Source: Tachypleus tridentatus (Eukaryota; Arthropoda; Merostomata; Xiphosura; Limulidae). From it: a stretch of DNA of 64,000 bases. Location: positions 151,649,592 through 151,713,591 of the forward strand of contig NC_134832.1 of assembly GCF_004210375.1 (NCBI RefSeq). Direction: 5' to 3'. This document shows, piece by piece, positions 1 through 12,078 of the stretch. The notes beneath the pieces are model-generated. The model saw only the letters and a program-made list of their open reading frames with translations, was not told the origin of the DNA and did no database searches. The position numbers and the translations under genes were made by a program. The stretch's first letter is position 1. The number at the start of each line of letters is the position of its first letter.

Positions 1-722
1 ATTATTTTCTATTTATATGATTTTAAGTTAACAAACAAAAAATAGTTTATTTTGATTCTTCAGCTCACACTGAAGGAAAGAGGATTTAAAGGTTGTTTTT
101 TAAATTTTTGTGGACACCTTTTGACAGTCAGAAATTTAAAAAATACCCATACTTTGTAAAATTTATACTCTTACTTGAAGGCCGAAACATTAATATCATC
201 AAGAAAGGTCCTGGCAGTGAGGCCTAAGAAACGTCCTGGCAGTGAGGCCTGAGTTATCTTACTGGTGACATTAATCCATTTAATCTGAACTGTATTTATT
301 ACAACCTCCACTTTCTTCTATCTAGTCAGTTTTCTATCAAACTATTCAACACATACCTCACACTTGCAGGGTTATAATTTTCAACAATTCTTTTATGTGG
401 CACCTTCTTAAATGCTTTCTAAAGATCCAGATACACCAAATTCCCACCGCTATGTCATATACGTTAAAATAAACCTCTTCAAAGCATGTAAAAGTTTAGT
501 AAGGCAAGGTTTCTCCAAAAGAAACAATGGTGACTATCCAACAAGATTTAAACTTTGTAAAATGATTTTGCAAAGCATCAGTCATATTTTCTATAACTTT
601 TCCAACCATTCACGTAAGACTAATAAACATATAACTACTGGGAAATTTCTATTGCCTTCCTTGGAAAGACAGTGTTAGTAGCCAACTTACAATTTTCTAA
701 CATATGCCCACTATTGAAGGTA

Positions 723-775
723 GAATCAGCAGATAACCTGATATGGCTTTGCTATAAGAAAACACACACACACTC
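723..775 (+). mobile_element. SINE-2 3' tail fragment (module A copy 1)
   Basis: gaatcagcagataacctgat, then ggctttgctataagaaaac and an (AC)n tail: the 3' half of the SINE seen complete at 60920. The tRNA-like head is missing. The same fragment is at 21198-21250. Confidence 0.65.
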
Positions 776-2040
776 TTTAAGGATATAGAATAAATAGGAG
801 AAAATGTCTCACATGTACAGTCCTTGATTTCTTACAAGGTCCTTGGGTAAATATAATTTGTTGTCATTCTTTAAATTTTCATTTGTTCTTTAAAATCTCA
901 GATTAATGTTATGATCTTGCTCAGTCATGTTCCCATCTACCAACTATTCATGATGAGAAATGTTACTACGTCTTCTTTATTGAAAAATAAAAAATTAAAA
1001 AGTGGGGTTTAACATCCCATAATACCAGATATTATCCTTTCTTTTTTATTCCACAACGGCTTCATTGTCCTTTTAACAATTTGCTTACCAACTTACTTGT
1101 TAAGAAATTCTTACCAAGTTTATATTTTCATACAGTTTTTTTATTTTCTAATTTACCGTTTCGTCAACAGTTTTAACTTTCTACAATACTTCAAGTCTGT
1201 CATCATTGTAGTTAATTTGAACTTTCTATTTTTATAATTTTATTCTATACTCCCTATGTAAACCAACTTTGCTTTCTACTTCCAGTCACTTTTTATTACC
1301 TGTAAAAGACGGGCCTGTTTTGAATATTTAGAAATCTAATTTTAAAATTTATGTTCATTTCAATTAATTCAGTTGCATCTCTTTAACATTTCTTGTTTGA
1401 AATGCTTACTTAAATTTCATTATTCCGTACCTCCATATGTATCTAGTTCAACAAAAATCACAGATATTCCCAACGCTCTACCCCAACAATCATTCAATAA
1501 AATAAAAAGTAATTTTCTATCTTGTTCCCAGAATATACCCAGTTGTATATTATATGCTTTCAACATTATCCTGGCTCTGAACTTCGTCTAATCCTAGTTT
1601 ACGTTTGGTCTTGCATTTCAGTTAGAAACCTTTACAATAAAGCCATTCCCTATTCTATATAAACGTAATCCATCAATTCCATGAAAAAAATCTCTTTTTT
1701 CTGTCATCTGGCCCAAAAAACCCAACCACCTAACATGACTTTACTTACGTGTTAACCTAAGCCTACATGTAATTTAATTCCTATATGTGTTATCACGACC
1801 CTTTACTTTGAATGTTCTCATTAATACCTTGCACTCAACATTCCGCTCCACTACAATACCCTTTCCTATATCCTTCGTTCCTGTCTGCACTATAAAGGCT
1901 GCATTACAGCTAGCATTCTTTAGTGTATCACGTAATTTCCTTTATAATCTCCACCAAGGTCCCTGAACAGCACAGACTGTCTTAACGATGTTACATAGTG
2001 AAGGAATTTCCTAAAACAATAACATATTTATATATCCTAC

Positions 2041-2357
2041 CTGTCCTTTTTGTTCTGTAATAACGGAAACTTAAGAAAAGTGTCCTATCAGCTACCTGTC
2101 CATTTTGTTCTGTAATAACGGAAACTTAAGAAAAGTGTCCTATCAGCTACCTGTCCTTTTAGTTCTGTAATAACGGAAACTTAAGAAAAGTGTCCTATCA
2201 GCTACCTGTCCTTTTTGTTCTGTAATAACGGAAACTTAAGAAAAGTGTCCTATCACCTACCTGTCCTTTTTGTTCTGTAATAACGGAAACTTAAGAAAAG
2301 TGTCCTATCAGCTACCTGTCCTTTTTGTTCTGTAATAACGGAAACTTAAGAAAAGTA
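2041..2357 (+). repeat. 55-bp minisatellite, about 5.8 copies
   Basis: Units start at 2041, 2096, 2151, 2206, 2261 and 2316 (ctgtcctttttgttctgtaa... ttaagaaaagtgtcctatca). They are almost identical to one another. Confidence 0.9.
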
Positions 2358-2601
2358 TTTATTTATTCTCACGTATAAACCAAAATACATGGGTGTGTGG
2401 CAAGTTGTACTTGAAATGTATGTATATGACCTACCACAAAATATTCATGACAGATACAACGTGCTTTTATTTGTCGGTTTTTAGTACCAGTTGCATAACG
2501 CTGTTTCATTGGAGAAAAAGCTGTCAAAGTGAAGGAATCGTCTGTTAACAGGTAACCTTTGGGCTGAGTTATTTCACTGAAACTTTAACCAGTATGTTTC
2601 A

Positions 2602-2727
2602 CCCAGCATGTCCAAGTGGTTAAAGTGCTCAACTCACTGTTCGTCTGTTCGAATAATCCGTTCCACCCCAAGTTCTCTTTTTCATAGCCGTGGGGACGTT
2701 ATAATATGATGATGAATCAAACTGTAC
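2602..2727 (+). mobile_element. SINE-1 degraded fragment
   Basis: cccagcatgtccaagtggtt (tRNA-like head), then a B-box remnant and agccgtggggacgttataat of the SINE-1 body, with the 3' part gone. Also present at 23098-23222. Confidence 0.6.
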
Positions 2728-4518
2728 GCTGAAATTCAGACCAAAACACTGTATATTTGACTATTTTTCAATCCATGTTTTAGAACGTGTAACATTACCA
2801 TTTATCCAATAATCAATGTTTAAAGAATTAGTCTGTCTTAACTACCAATAGAAACATTGTACAGTAATGATGATGTAGCCACAGAGTCGAAGAAACACAA
2901 AAGACAAAACGTTATAATTTTATCTAATTTTTCAATTATTCTCAATCTCCATACATATGATACGATTATTTGTCAAGAAAACCTCGTGTCACGTTCTACA
3001 ATTACTGTTTGTTTTCTAAGAGAATTGTCTAAAAGACGTGTTTTGATTGTTAACAGTGACATATGACCTTTACTTATCTGGGTGTAATGATATTCAGCAA
3101 CAAACCCTCCATGTGACGGTTATTCAACTATCTATCTATATATCTCTATATAAATATAAGTGCGAATGTCTTTTTCTGTGAGTCTGTTCCTTATGCACTA
3201 CTATATCTTTAAAGTTATAAACTCGGGGTACAGATACAACTTTGTGTGGAAAGTAACAAGGACTTTGTGGCTGCAGCAAAGTGACCAGTATAGCAACCTT
3301 TGTCAAACAGAATAACCATTGATCTCAAATTGAAAAGGCCAAAACTTTTGTTAATGTGTGATCAAAAGATCAATCATTTAATTTATTCTCTATGTGAGAA
3401 CCTCTTCTAATTATTCTATCCATGATCAATTATGTGTTAAAACGATTTAACAAATTCGTGGAGTCTTCATTTGTTTCTCTGAACATTCACTGTTAGCTAT
3501 CTTTCTTCTATTTCTTTTTTCTTCTTTTACACATACATGCCAACTCTCCATTAGCTGATAAAAGCTGGTGCTTTCTCTCCAGCATGCGTGTACACTCTTT
3601 CAAGGAAATAGGCTTTGCTTGCATGTACTCGCAAGAATCGGCTATACAACGACTTTACGAAAGCGTTTGGTATTAGCAAATTTTCATTTACGTTGTGATG
3701 TAGCGAAGAGAGAATAAATCAGTTCTTCATAAAATAAAACAATAATAAAGTCTGAATAATAATATGGAAACGATACTTGACTACACAACAGAAACCATGT
3801 TACCGATCGAGAGGGAATTTTGTTTATGAAACTCAAAATGTTGTGTAGAGCACAAGCAGGAAGCAGGAGCTATGTACCAGGTTTTCTTTTGATTTAAACA
3901 ACTTTAACAAATATATATATATAAATTGTTTTTATTCATTTGAAAGAAACTGTTATTTACGTAAAACTTATTTCGACATGTTTTCGAGAAATCAAGACTA
4001 ACCTTTGATCAAAACAACCCAGGATGTTTAAAGTCATTTTCATCGGATCAACATAGGATAGTCTACTAGTCTTGTATGACAGTTTTGTAGAATTACTTCT
4101 TGATTATGTTTATCTCTATTTTTTACGTTTAAGGAATATTTATCTAAAACCTCTCACATATTGACTTTCTAACTACAGAGTAAATACGTCGTTGGTTACT
4201 ATATACCGATTTGATAGTTGTAGGTGTTGTGAACGGTCTAGGAAAATAAATGTACAGAGAGCATCATAAATTATATCTGTTAGATCTTAGGTTTCCATCT
4301 TCATAAATAAAAATTAATTCATAAAATTATTATTAACAATTATTAAACCTATATTATTAAAATTACTACTGTTAAAAGTTAGGTTTACAACATCAAAAAT
4401 AATAGTTTGTAGAATTATTAATATGAATTATTATACTCAAAGTCACAAGTATTCTTGGTGTTTGTTTGTTGCAATTTTAATAAAGAAGACTTCATATAAA
4501 GTTAACAACAAAAACTGT

Positions 4519-4780
4519 TCTGGCATAAACAGGTGATTAAGGTGCTTAACTCGTACTCTGAGGGTCGGGGGTTCGAATCCCCGTCGCTACAAACATGCTC
4601 GCACTTTAAGCTGTAGGTGTGTTATAATATGATAGTCAATCCCACTATTCGTTGGTAAAAGAATAGCTCAAGTCTTTACGGTGGGTGGTGATGACTAGTT
4701 GCCTTCCCTTTAGTCTTACACTGCTAAATTAGGGACGGCTAGCTTTGGGTAAAATTTAAAATGAAAGCAACAAAAACTAA
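4519..4780 (+). mobile_element. SINE-1, nearly full length, aged
   Basis: Degraded A-box region, B box gggttcgaatccc, body (caatcccactattcgttggt ... gtcttacactgctaaattag), then an aaattt/aaaatg tail. Present in module A before duplication; the copy is 25019-25277. Confidence 0.8.
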
Positions 4781-6224
4781 AAGGTTTTATAATATTTCAC
4801 GAACCTCCCAGACATTCGATTTAACATGTGATGTTCTTTTAAACATTTTACTGTCTCTCTATCATAACCTTGTGGAAACTTAGTTGTTTCAAAGGGAAAA
4901 GCTTCAGTGTAAGAAAAACAATTTTACTAGAAAATTGTTCGTTCTGTTTACAGTGTCAACGTCTATCCTGTCTTCCTGGAAAATTAGTTTTAAAATTACG
5001 AGTTGCATTAGTTTTGAGCTAGATAGTAATGTTTAAACATCCTGATGTACCTACAGATACTGACGTATATTACAGAATAAACTACATCAAACACGTTATT
5101 TTCTGACTGCCCGTAAGACCCACACAAGAGTTCCATCGAAATGTCGTCCATTTGCTGTATTTATATCATGAATGTTTGTAGTTTTATTGTCAATTTTAAC
5201 GTAGTCTTTGTTTTCTTAGTAACTGTGTTTTTTATAGACATTCCTGTATTATCTGTTGTTAAAACTGTATACCACATTGTTACGTCGGGCAGAAAATCTA
5301 CTCTTGTTACCTATACATACAGACGTTTCATTTGCGTATATTAATGATCTTACTTCTAAGTGTCAATCTAAATAAACCATGGATTCAATTAATGAATGTT
5401 GTTTATATGTAAACTATTCGTATACTACTTAACAAACTATATGTCACAAAAACTTTTCAAATATCGTTGTCTTTAGTATGGGTTTGTGGCTACCAAGTTA
5501 TTGCATGGTTTTACATATGTTTTACTCACCCTAACTTATGTTTTTATTCCATACTCCCCAGATCTTTACTTATTTTGGCAGTGTTTTGGAATTGTGAGCA
5601 GACCACCCTATACTGCGAATTGAGGTTATTACTATGCGTTGTTTGTCCGACATATGCCACGAGTCTACAAAACGCAGATACGAATATCACAGTCATGACG
5701 TCAACCACCATGTATGAGTTTCATTCTATTTGTGATTTTAAAAAATACCAAAAACGAAAAATAGACACGAAAAATAGTTATTTATCTCACCCACCTTGGA
5801 TTAGGTGAAGAGGTGTAAAAACGTGTGACATTTCCACTGAGAATCTGTGAAAATATGTTATTATAGGATAATAAAAAGAACTACTATAAAAACATATGGC
5901 CAGTTTATATAGAAAATTTACACTACAATAACACTGTTTATTACATGCTTTTATTCTGTGACAACATAGTGTACCTTGTTTATAAACTCTCATTACTTTA
6001 TATAATATCTTAACAGCATACATTTAAAATATAATAACACAAAGATCTTTATTTATAATATACATTTAAACAATTAAAGCAGTGTGTTTATAACGAAATA
6101 AATATATGATACGTAAGCGTTGAAAGAGATAATTACCAGCTTATTGTTAGTACGTTCCAGTTATATGTTCCCAATGATAAAAACACAAAACAGTTATTAA
6201 GGTGTTTTAATTACAGCTGTCTAT

Positions 6225-6275
6225 TTGGGTTTTTTCAATTTCGCGTAAAGCTACACGAGAGCTATCTGCCCTAAC
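6225..6275 (-). mobile_element. SINE-1 3' fragment at the A/B junction
   Basis: The tail end of SINE-1 in reverse (aatttcgcgtaaagctacac, gctatctgccctaa), cut at the exact point where module A meets module B. Also at 26726-26776. Confidence 0.7.
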
Positions 6276-8680
6276 GTAAATAGATGATATATTATTCGTC
6301 CAGATACCACTTATAATGAATCTTATAAATATATTTTACTCAAACTAATATCACACATGGAGATAAATTGTTATAGGCAAACATTTATAACATAAATTAG
6401 GATAAATTATATCTAACTCGTTTATCGTCTCCAATCATTTGAACCTCAAAACAGTGAAATATCCATTACATAACTGTCCAGTGTTTGTTTTGTTTTATCT
6501 GAAAGGATGTCTCGTGGTCTACTATCGCTGTACTCAGCACGAGTAAACATTAAACAATTGATCGGAGAGATCCAGATGTCAGTAGGTCACTGGCCTTTAC
6601 TAAGTCGCCTATTTAGTTTATTATGCTCGTGTTGTTCAATAGATAACATTAGAAAATAGAAACTACAGAATTTTAAATACAATTTATTTCAATAAACACC
6701 CATAACTGTCAGTTGTTACAGCTAATGAATCAACTCGTATTTTAGGATACTTGTAGAATTGACGACCTATGTGCAGATGTTTATGCTATTAATTATTAAA
6801 CGCAGTATCCATACCTCATTTGGAAACATTAAGAAAAATGAACACTTTCTCAAAAGAGATTTTTCTGTGAAGTACTACAGGAGAAACGTGTTTAGACAGT
6901 GCTGATATAAACTGTAATATTTTTATGTATTCAAAGTTATACCCTTTACTGAAAAAATAACACTGGTTTATCAACTCCGTTATAAGAACTGTATTTATAA
7001 TTTACATCAATAAAGATATAACTAAACCCTCACGTACAGTTCTAGTGAAGTTATGTTATTCTTGTGAATAAAGTGCTTGTATTTAAAATTGTGTTTCTTC
7101 ATAAGGAATGGTTGTTGTACACATGGTAAGTATTTTATAATTCTTGGAGTCTTCGATACCCGAAGTATGGAATTATTTTATGAAATTATGTGATCAAATA
7201 AATAACGTCAAACTGTTTTATTATTTCAGTCACATACATAGTTACGTATATACAGAATACTCCCACTATTGTAAGTTGTACGAAACTAAATTTTATGACG
7301 TGGCTTTCATACGTTTAGGTTTCCTCCAATAAATCATAATATTTACAGAAATTGACTAACCGTTTATATTGAGGTTTGTTCCCATTAAATACTTGTTTTC
7401 TCACCTCTCGTATTAAGTCTCGTGCTTATGGTTATCCAGTGTTACCCTGAACTATAATTTCTATCTCAAACAGCTTCTGGGAAGCAAAACAAGGTTATTG
7501 ATTGACCAGTTATCTTTACAAACTGACTACAATCCGCCTGATATTTATATACGTGGACTTCACCTTCCAAGATAATAGGTATTATCTTATTAACAGCATA
7601 AAACACTAGAAAGAACTTTATTTCGTTCTATCTTGTTTTTCTTTGATGTGTGTTTGTGTTTCGGGGATTGTGTTAAGTTTGGTATGTAATCATCGTCTTC
7701 ACCTTACCAGTGAACATTATGGTCATAATTCTCTTGTGGGTGTTATTGTGGATACCGATAGTGTTCTAAATATGAGACTATCTGAATTTATTAACTTTTA
7801 CTTGGAGCACCATGCCATCCTTTCTTTTGTTCTTTTGTCAACCAACAGTGTTGCTATACGAATGTTTTCATCTGAGAGAAATGTAACATATAAACCACTA
7901 TGGTTCTCCTGTTGGCAGATGTTTATCATGAACTTTGTTCTGTTACAAACTCACACACAAAAGTTCCCGACTACCCTTTAAGGACAATGAACAACAGTAT
8001 ACTGTACTCAGACGGATGTGTTCATTATGCCTTAAGCATATGTTAAGCCTAGGTTAAAAATCATAAAACAGTTTTCATTTCAAAACATTTATTTACTAGT
8101 GTAAATTTACAAAAGAAATGCATAGTACAATAATTCGAATTCACAACTTGATTATCTTGTTTGATGCGACGAACATGTAAACGGCTCTTTTCGTTGACCG
8201 CTTTCCTTACATCCTGGAAAGTAAAGAGTCTGTCAGTACAAAGTTGTTCGATTGAGTTATAACAGAACAAGAAACGACAGTCAATTTTACTATCACATGT
8301 CACTTCATTTAAGTATCGTTTTAATTCTTAGATCTCTAGATTAACAATCACACTTATTAAACAATTCTAAGTTCCCCCTTGTGAGTATTTATCTACATTA
8401 ATAATAACAGTGATTAACCTGAACTTATCTCATATCAAACCTGCAGATACAAATGTTACTTACAAACTATTCTACTGGTGACGGTTTATTAAAATATAAA
8501 TATCGTGAAATAGAAATAAAAAAGGCTTAAGTATTTTAACACATTGCTTTCACAACGTCAGTTTTGTTATTTATATCAAATAAATTCGTACAATATTTCA
8601 ATATCATACATCCTCCTGTTGTAAGACAAAGTAGATATAACCCTTGTAATTATTAATTAAATATTTAATGAACTAACCAT

Positions 8681-10680
8681 TTAGTGGTAATAACCACCGT
8701 AATGAGGGTAAACGGGATAAGCCCAAGGACAGTAGACACCGTGAATTCCGTGTCCATACCCACCGCCATGATAACCTCCATACCCACCGCCAAGATAACC
8801 TCCATACCCACCGCCAAGATAATTTCCATACCCACCGCCAAGATAACTTCCATATCCACCGCCAAGAACACCTCTGTAACCTAAAAGTCCTCCATAATAC
8901 CCAGCCAAGCTTGTAGCAACAAGGGATAAGACAACACAGATGACAAGCTGAAAGAATATAATTCGTATTTAGAAACACAAGTGACTTTAACATTTGTTTG
9001 TTTGTGGTTAAGCACAAAGCAACATAAACAGTTGCCTATTCTCTTCACACCACGAGTATCAAAATCAATTTGCAAGAGTTTTAAGTCCACAAACGGTCCA
9101 ATATGCCACTAGGGAATTGATTTAATGTTACTAATGTAGGCTGTAGTTTCACAGATAAGATGTTGAATTGATGTTTAACGACTTATAAACTATTTAGTGC
9201 AACATTTTATTTACGTATCGTGTTTCCTTTTGTATGAAATGAGGCTAATAATCTTCACACCAGGTTAGGATGGTGTTCAGTTTAAAGTGAATTACTTACT
9301 GTTGTTATTTTTAATATCAGATATTCATGAAAAACAACCAAAGTTTTTATGATACTAACCATTCCTAATATTGAACTGGAGAGAAAACAGCTAAAGTACT
9401 ATATCTACTGCTGTTGGACTACTATCATCAAATATTAAAATTTGACTGTCACACTCATTACACATCCACTAATTTAAAGTACTAAATGTGATTTTATACT
9501 AGCGAGACACACGCCTGGTTTCTCTCATTCGTAATCTCTCCCAGCTAACCACTTCGTCACATTTGTTTTATACGAAGTATTATTAACAACTCAACCGTAA
9601 GTTACATTCTTGTATCTACGTATTATACTCTCTATGAATATTTGATTTTCTTTTCACTCGTGCACTCCTAAACTTTAAAAATTCAAACAAATGACTGGAG
9701 TGTGGCTTGTGGTCATGAACATGGGAAAAAAAGATTGAATGTTTTTTCAGGCAGTGCGTCAGAGTTGTCAGTACACTGGACTGTGGATCCTTGATACATG
9801 ATTCACGACCTGTTACCACTAAAAAATAATATATATATTTATAAACACTTTCTCAAATTAAGGTTGAGGATGTTTATAAAGATAGCCATGAAACCCGCCA
9901 TTTCATTTCAACATCTCACCGCTAGTACAGCGGTATGTCTCCGGATTTACAACGCTAGAATCAGGGGATCGATTCCCCTCGGTGGGCTGAGCAGATAACC
10001 TTATGTGGCTTTGCTATAAGAAAACCACACACACACTCATTTCAACATATCACGTGTTTACGGTGGTAGGTGTTAAACACTTCCCTCTAGTTTATCAAGT
10101 CCAATTAGGTACGGCTAGTGCAGAAAGCTTTTAATATTAAGATAACTTCTACATAATAGATTTTAAAAATTTTAAACAATTTTTATGGTTCACATGGTAA
10201 AGAAAATATTAAATTTTATGACTTCCGTATTTTTAAACCAAATTGGTCCTTATTTGTGTTGGTTTCCCAAACCACATCGGTAAATTGAGGGGCTATAAAA
10301 TGTGTTCAGAACAAAATATCATATTGTGTTACTTTGTTCTTACCAAAAAGATAAAAACACGATTTTTCTTCACTAACATTTTTAATTGAGTGAAATATTT
10401 AGATTTGACGTGGAATGCTGTTGTTGCTTAATTTTACTTTAGAGAATTGTTTTAATCCAATATTTATTTACAGATGAAAATTCATATCAACACAAGTTAT
10501 TTTGTGTAATCCGTATTAAGCCTAATTATACTTTCGTTTCAAAGAGAGTTAATTGAGTGAATATAAATCCTAAAATAAAATAATAGTCTGTTAGACTTAG
10601 TTAATGAATTGAATAAGTACATATATTTTAGTATATCTAGATAACTACTGTTATTAACATATACTCACAGTGAACTTCAT
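8681..10680 (-). CDS. Gly/Tyr-rich small secreted protein, gene 1 (two exons)
   Basis: Exon 1 is 10680..10669 (M-K-F-T, donor GTGAGT). Exon 2 is 8947..8681, after acceptor TTCTTTCAG, ending CAC-TAA. The phase-0 intron of about 1721 nt holds two SINEs. The spliced product is 92 residues. Residues 1 to about 19 are a signal peptide (MKFTLVICVVLSLVATSLA). Next come YYGGLLGYRG, five octapeptide-type repeats (GGGYGxYL; the last is GGGYGHG), then HGVYCPWAYPVY and GGYYH. There is one cysteine in the mature part. A TATA box lies about 80 nt before the ATG, and AATAAA lies at 8490..8485. A tiny first exon inside the signal peptide is typical of arthropod cuticle-protein genes. A structural cuticle role or a Gly-rich antimicrobial role are both possible. 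The gene model is strong; the function is inferred. Confidence 0.85.
8993..9114 (-). mobile_element. SINE-3 in the intron of gene 1
   Basis: Reverse complement of the SINE-3 pattern: ccctagtggc head, degraded promoter boxes, tail gctttgtgcttaaccacaaa with caaac repeats. It lies in the sense orientation of the gene. Copies at 34943-35064 and 41678-41799. Confidence 0.65.
9917..10038 (+). mobile_element. SINE-2 in the intron of gene 1
   Basis: cgctagtacagcggtatgtc, acaacgctagaatcagggga, tcgattcccctcggtgggct, then ggctttgctataagaaaacc and (AC)n. The head resembles a tRNA with A and B boxes. Copies at 35895-36012 and 42599-42719. Confidence 0.75.
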
Positions 10681-10757
10681 CTTTTTTAGCACTAACCAAA
10701 CAAACTCTCTCGTTTTCTCAAACAACTCGATAATACCTGCTTGGGTACAACAAACCT

Positions 10758-10766
10758 CCTTTTATA
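10758..10766 (-). promoter_or_regulatory. TATA box of gene 1
   Basis: TATAAAAGG on the minus strand, 78-86 nt upstream of the exon 1 ATG. That leaves room for a TSS near 10730-10735 and a 5' UTR of about 50 nt. The same box at the same spacing precedes genes 3 and 4. Confidence 0.8.
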
Positions 10767-11812
10767 CTATTCGCCGAGAACGTTCACAGGAAGTTCTTAA
10801 ACATATTTTTTGAGAGAAATTATTGATAGTTATCTAATGTATTTATTAATGAAAATAGTATACGAATACCTAGAGTCAGTTTTAAAGGCATTTTTATTGT
10901 TTACCTTATTTTGTTTTTCTCGTTTTCTTTCAAATATTCATAATTTATTTTTTTTAAGGTTTATTTTCAGTTTCCCGACATAACAAGATTTATAAACACT
11001 AACTAATGTTAACGTATTAAATATATTTGTATGTGGAAAAACAAAATAATCTAAGCAACAGCTGACTGGTAGTACAAGTTTTAACTGATAACAATTTTTA
11101 CAATCATGTCGTTCAACTCGAGCCCTGATATATCAGATCATATAATACTTATAGGTATTAAATATCACAGCTCTCTGATTGGTTTAAATTCTACCAATCA
11201 TTTGACACTTCCCATCTTCTCAGTTATAACAACAGAAATTTAACAAAAATCAGGGAATATATATTTTGTTTATTCAAAAAATTGCGCTTGAGTTTATTTA
11301 TTGAATCGTATGTAAGTGACATATATTGGTAGCCGTTTAAACTACACTATTATTTACGTAGGTTGTTCCTCTACACATTTAAATTGCTAGGAAAACTAGT
11401 TTGTGATGTTAAAGAAAGGATGTACTATTGATAATTTTATCTGGTTATTTTTATAGTTAGATTTCTCTTTACGTGTATTAACATAATATGTATATATAAA
11501 CATATTACATTATATATGTATACAATATGTAAATAAATCATTTAAACCTTAAAACAGTGAAATATCCATTAAATAACTATTCAGTGTTTGTTTTGTTGTA
11601 TCTGAAAGGATGTCTCGTGGTCTACTATGGCTGTACTCAGCACGAGTAAACATTAAACAATTGATCAGACAGCGATGTCGAAAAAACCCACTTGCAGAGA
11701 AATATATATGCAAAAACGGCTCGTTTGGGTTGAGAAAGTATTTTACGCAGAAGAAAGAACAACATTTCGACCTTCGACTATATATTCCTTGGGACTCAGC
11801 ACATGAAACAGG

Positions 11813-11842
11813 GAGCAGGACGGTGACCATGGAAGTTGGAAT

Positions 11843-11880
<38 letters not shown>

Positions 11881-11955
11881 CTAGCCCTGAAAATGGATGG
11901 CGCTTCCCCCGTAGCGGGTGCAAGGCCCATAGTTGCCGGTGCCGTCGGCGGAGGT
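11813..11955 (+). other. 28S rRNA-derived fragment 1
   Basis: gcaggacggtgaccatggaa, aatccgctaaggagtgtgta and aacaactcacctgccgaagc closely match the conserved core of eukaryotic 28S rRNA, upstream of the D7/D8 region. It is about 140 nt and forms the head of a retroelement, so it is not a functional rRNA gene. Confidence 0.85.
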
Positions 11956-11964
11956 CGCCTCTCT

Positions 11965-12027
11965 GGAGTCGGGTTGCTTGAGAGTGCAGCCCTAAGTGGG
12001 TGGTAAACTCCACCTAAGGCTAAATAC
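11965..12027 (+). other. 28S rRNA-derived fragment 2, from an earlier part of 28S
   Basis: ggagtcgggttgcttgagag and gtgggtggtaaactccacct, ending ggctaaatac: the 28S stretch upstream of D2. In real 28S rRNA it lies more than 1 kb before fragment 1; here it follows it, so the order is swapped. Confidence 0.85.
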
Positions 12028-12078
12028 GGCGTGGAGGGAAGACCTGAGCTAGCCACCGAGCAAGTCAGACGTGCCAAC

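Larger units (their letters stand above)
1..6275 (+). repeat. Segmental duplication module A, copy 1
   Basis: Matches about 20498-26776 nearly base for base, with scattered substitutions and small indels. The window start cuts it. Contents: a SINE tail at 723-775, a 55-bp minisatellite at 2041-2357, a SINE fragment at 2602-2727, a SINE at 4519-4780 and a SINE tail at 6225-6275. Several short reading frames exist but none resembles a known protein. The stretch near 3125-3400 looks like an old repeat of unknown type. A direct repeat of about 26 bp (gtcctggcagtgaggcct) at 206-257 is present twice here and once in copy 2. Confidence 0.85.
6276..11535 (+). repeat. Module B copy a (carries gene 1)
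   Basis: Starts cgtaaatagatgatat, matching 32271 and 38983. It holds the flank of gene 1, the gene with its intron, and its upstream region. Compared with the copy at 32271 it lacks roughly the last 1.5 kb, and at about 11535 it jumps back to sequence equivalent to 6430. 6276-8480 and 10770-11535 hold no recognisable gene. Confidence 0.8.

Noticed and set aside
2041-2357. CRISPR-like array
   Set aside because: Direct tandem units without spacers in a eukaryotic genome; a minisatellite.
7643-7981. 112-residue open frame kept in module B copies a, c, d and e
   Set aside because: It begins at a TTG, has no known domain, and differences among copies include replacements (V/L, C/Y, R/S) as often as silent changes. 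Copying alone explains it. Kept only as part of the conserved-island finding.
8061-8303. 80-residue Cys-containing minus frame conserved in four copies
   Set aside because: Differences between copies a and c are mostly replacements, and no splice partner or signal peptide was found.
8665-9017. Long frames overlapping gene 1 in other frames (ILAVGMEV repeats, WRWVWKLS repeats)
   Set aside because: Shadow translations of the Gly/Tyr repeat DNA.
11813-12027. A functional 28S rRNA gene
   Set aside because: Only about 200 nt, two pieces in the wrong order, inside a retroelement.
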